Shown: positions 31,756-34,108 of the stretch, piece by piece
Position numbering within the stretch: position 1 is the stretch's first letter
How the letters are laid out: each line of letters opens with the position of its first letter
Origin: Fragilariopsis cylindrus CCMP1102
Taxonomy: Eukaryota; Bacillariophyta; Bacillariophyceae; Bacillariales; Bacillariaceae
Reading direction: 5' to 3'
Length of the DNA: 34,108 nt
Assembly (NCBI GenBank): GCA_900095095.1
Contig: FMBT01000625.1
Coordinates: 1-34,108, forward strand
Made by a program: the position numbers and the translations under genes
The notes under the pieces: generated by a model
Seen by the model: only the letters and a program-made list of their open reading frames with translations
What the model was told of the DNA's origin: nothing
Databases searched by the model: none

Positions 31756-32685
31756 AGTAGATAGTTTGGTTAGTAAGATAAAAGATGGAAGCAAAATCGA
31801 TGATTGATTGATTCATTCGATTCATTCCTTTCATCCACACACGAAAAGAATAAGAGCATGCAATAATGATATATAGCGTAGTCCTCTGCGTATCCTCGTC
31901 TACGAGGCAACAATGGTAGCGCTGCATGGTAGGGTATGTTATGTGCTTCCGCCGCTTTTTGTCTATTGGCGTAGGGATACTTTTTACGGTTGTTGTAACT
32001 CCATCCTCCGTCCTCCATCCTCCTCCTCCTTGACATATATGAAAACAATGACCACAATCTTCGTAGAGAAACGACGAGCGATGGTCCTCCTCTCTGTTGT
32101 TGCTATAGCTGTTACTGCGAAAGACATTACGCGTTTCCTTTCAGACTGAAATCATCCTCGTCGTCGTCGTCGTCGCCATCTTGCTTCTCGTATTTGAGTT
32201 TACGGTGACCCGTCCCTAGATCAGGCATGCATTTTGTTGCTCCTCAAAAATTCTCCATTCTTTGAAACACACGATAGCGTCATATATCCACCTTGGCTGA
32301 TTTTCATCTGGCAATCGTTTTGTTGTATCATCTCTGGATTGGTAACATTGTCATGGTTGTGCTCTATCTAAAAGTAAGTACAGTACACAGCAACAAAAAC
32401 AAACAAAACAAAACAAAATGACTCGATCAAGTAATCACGTGGATGTTTTTACGACTATTGAAAAGAAAAAAGAAAACAAACGGAGTGGAAATATAGACCG
32501 AAAACAATATATCTTATTCTACAAAATGTGCTGTGTATTTACTGTATGCAATAGTGCATTAGCATTTTATTGTTTTTGTGTTTCTCTTTTTTTATTTTAA
32601 ATCCTTCTTCTATTTCATTAATCTTTTATACAGTACTACTATTTATATTATTCTCTACTAAAATTCTAGACTAGACTGGACTAGA
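31756..32685. other. spacer without accepted gene
   Basis: Contains a gattgattgattcattcg-type run (about 31799-31817), a cgtcgtcgtcgtcgtcgcc run (about 32159-32177) and an aacaaaac run (about 32395-32417). Frames at 31913-32149 (+), 31770-32057 (-) and 32418-32600 (+) show no recognisable protein. Confidence 0.45.
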
Positions 32686-34108
32686 CTAGACTATCCGATT
32701 ATGGGAACGATATGAATCATTATTATCACCACGATACGAACCACCATCACGTCCACGTGCACCACCACCACTATCCGAACGATTCGAACGAAATGAGGAA
32801 TTATCACCACCACCACTCCTGGAACTACGATTCGAACGAAAGGAATGTTCTTGTTGTTCTTGTTTCAATCGTTGTGAATCTAAATAGGAATCATAGTCAT
32901 CATCATCTGCAGCTGCTTGACTACTATTCGTATCATAGTACTCAATTTGATTACTACTGTTGGTTTTACTACCGCCGCGTGAAGAGTTACTACGTAAACT
33001 TTTCGTCGAGTTACTACTACTCCGTGTCGAATTAATACTACGACTACTACTCCTACCACTGGCATCACCACCGCCACTACCATCATTGTTATCAAAATAT
33101 ATTTCAATTGGATTACCATCTTTATCATAATAGTTAATTAGTGTTAGACCATCCTCCTCAAATTCCTCAAATGGAATTAAATTACCATTATCATCATATG
33201 TATTGGGTATTAAATTACCATCTTCATCATAATATTCAATTATATCCATACCAAGATCATATTCATCATCGTCATACTGGTCATTACTATCTGAATTATC
33301 ATCTAAAAATTGTTCATCATCTTCCAGCACCGAAAATGCATCTACTTGTTTTTTAGCTTTCCGATTATTGACTATATAAATACCCATACAGACACAGGGA
33401 CAACAACATACTAATAATAACACAAGTAACCATAACATATTCTTATTCCAATTTCCATTTTGATTATCATCAGGATCTAATGTGGGTGGTTCCGTGGCAT
33501 AAAATTCGGCATAATGTTCATCATATTGGGTTGATCATAGGGATGACACCATCTAAAAAATCATCATCGGGACGACGACATGATCGGTGGACGGATTTGA
33601 GTTTCATTAAATTCATTACCAGTAAATATTTCCGTATCATCCCACTCTAAATACATTCATATTCGGCAGGATACGGGATATACGAACTCGTATATAATCT
33701 AAAAATTGATGTCCGGGGGACTTGTAAACGACCTTTTTCTTATCGGGACATTTTTTGGAATTCCCATTGGGATGATGACAATATTCGCATCCGCACTACC
33801 TAATCCACCATTACCATTATTTCTGGCACCAATATACGATGGTACACAAAATCTTGACAGGGTTCTTGTGGATCATTATCACGATCAAAGGCCAAATATG
33901 TTTGTCCATCATCAGTACCTGAATCCCATACATAACTTTGTATGACAATTCTACTATAATAGGTTTCGGTATCATAACTAATCATTCGTAAATCACTAAA
34001 GCCAACAAACCAATCTGGACTAGGTGTAATTTTTGTCATACTAGATAACCATGGATGAATAGGTGACATTAATGGGTGGTTAAATGTGACTATCGGTAGT
34101 ATTAAACA
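32686..34108 (-). CDS. Spondin_N transmembrane protein, partial and frameshifted
   Basis: The N-terminus is beyond the window edge. From 34108 down to about 33855 the frame reads HPWLSS then ITPSPDWFVGFSDL and VWDSGTDDGQTYLAFD, the core of a Spondin_N domain (SPDWF and D.GTD.G are family hallmarks). From about 33855 to 33525 the sensible peptide hops between frames at least five times (SYIGARNNGNGGLGSADANI, then GHQFLDYIRVRI, YLEWDDTEIFTGNEFNETQI, CRRPDDDFLDGVIP, YDEHYAEFYATEPPT). From 33525 to 32686 one frame is clean: a transmembrane helix (MLWLLVLLLVCCCPCVCMGI), a NNRKAKK stop-transfer, then an acidic tail with repeated (D/E)DGN(L/P)I and a Ser/Arg/Gly-rich end. It is probably a type I surface protein. 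The frame changes mean a decaying copy or poor sequence near a contig end. Confidence 0.65.

Noticed and set aside
31913..32149. 78-codon frame with a hydrophobic stretch near its end
   Set aside because: Short, overlapped by an equally open antisense frame, and no supporting splice or domain evidence.

Overview
The window looks like nuclear DNA of a pennate diatom, probably a cold-water or sea-ice species related to Fragilariopsis (inference). The evidence is short GT-AG introns, A/T-rich spacers, proteins loaded with poly-Asn, Asp, Ser and Thr tracts, a diatom-type seven-helix receptor, a Spondin_N membrane protein, and a secreted DUF3494 ice-binding protein of the type known from sea-ice diatoms. 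No bacterial operon, rRNA, CRISPR array or convincing tRNA was found.

Layout: 1-480 holds 33-bp repeats between two direct repeats. 486-826 is a weak two-exon small gene. 1106-2881 (-) is a 7TM receptor-like gene with three apparent frameshifts. 3737-6358 (+) is an 873-residue low-complexity protein with internal repeats. 6578-9320 is a 2.7-kb repeat block with a 191-bp tandem array, followed by a foldback element (9433-9663). 10091-14407 (+) is a 12-exon gene for a secreted berberine-bridge-type FAD oxidase fused to a C-terminal fasciclin (FAS1) domain. 14408-18760 is a second repeat block related to the first, with a terminal-inverted-repeat element at 16138-16667. 19176-20123 (+) is a shorter paralogue of the 3737-6358 gene. 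21271-22839 (-) is a TPR-like protein. 24357-26405 (+) is an AT-hook protein with eight basic hooks. 26723-28032 (-) is a two-exon gene with a DUF4050-like C-terminus. 29292-30041 (-) is the ice-binding protein. 30042-32685 is mostly duplicated non-coding DNA. 32686 to the window end (-) is a Spondin_N / transmembrane protein with several frameshifts, cut by the edge.

The genes do not form one pathway. Secreted or surface products recur (oxidase-FAS1, ice-binding protein, Spondin_N protein, 7TM receptor), alongside a chromatin-type AT-hook protein and a diatom-type low-complexity family. The most unusual items are the oxidase-FAS1 fusion, the paralogous family defined by conserved N- and C-terminal motifs around drifting low-complexity sequence, the two genes broken only by frame changes, and the related repeat blocks on both sides of the oxidase gene.
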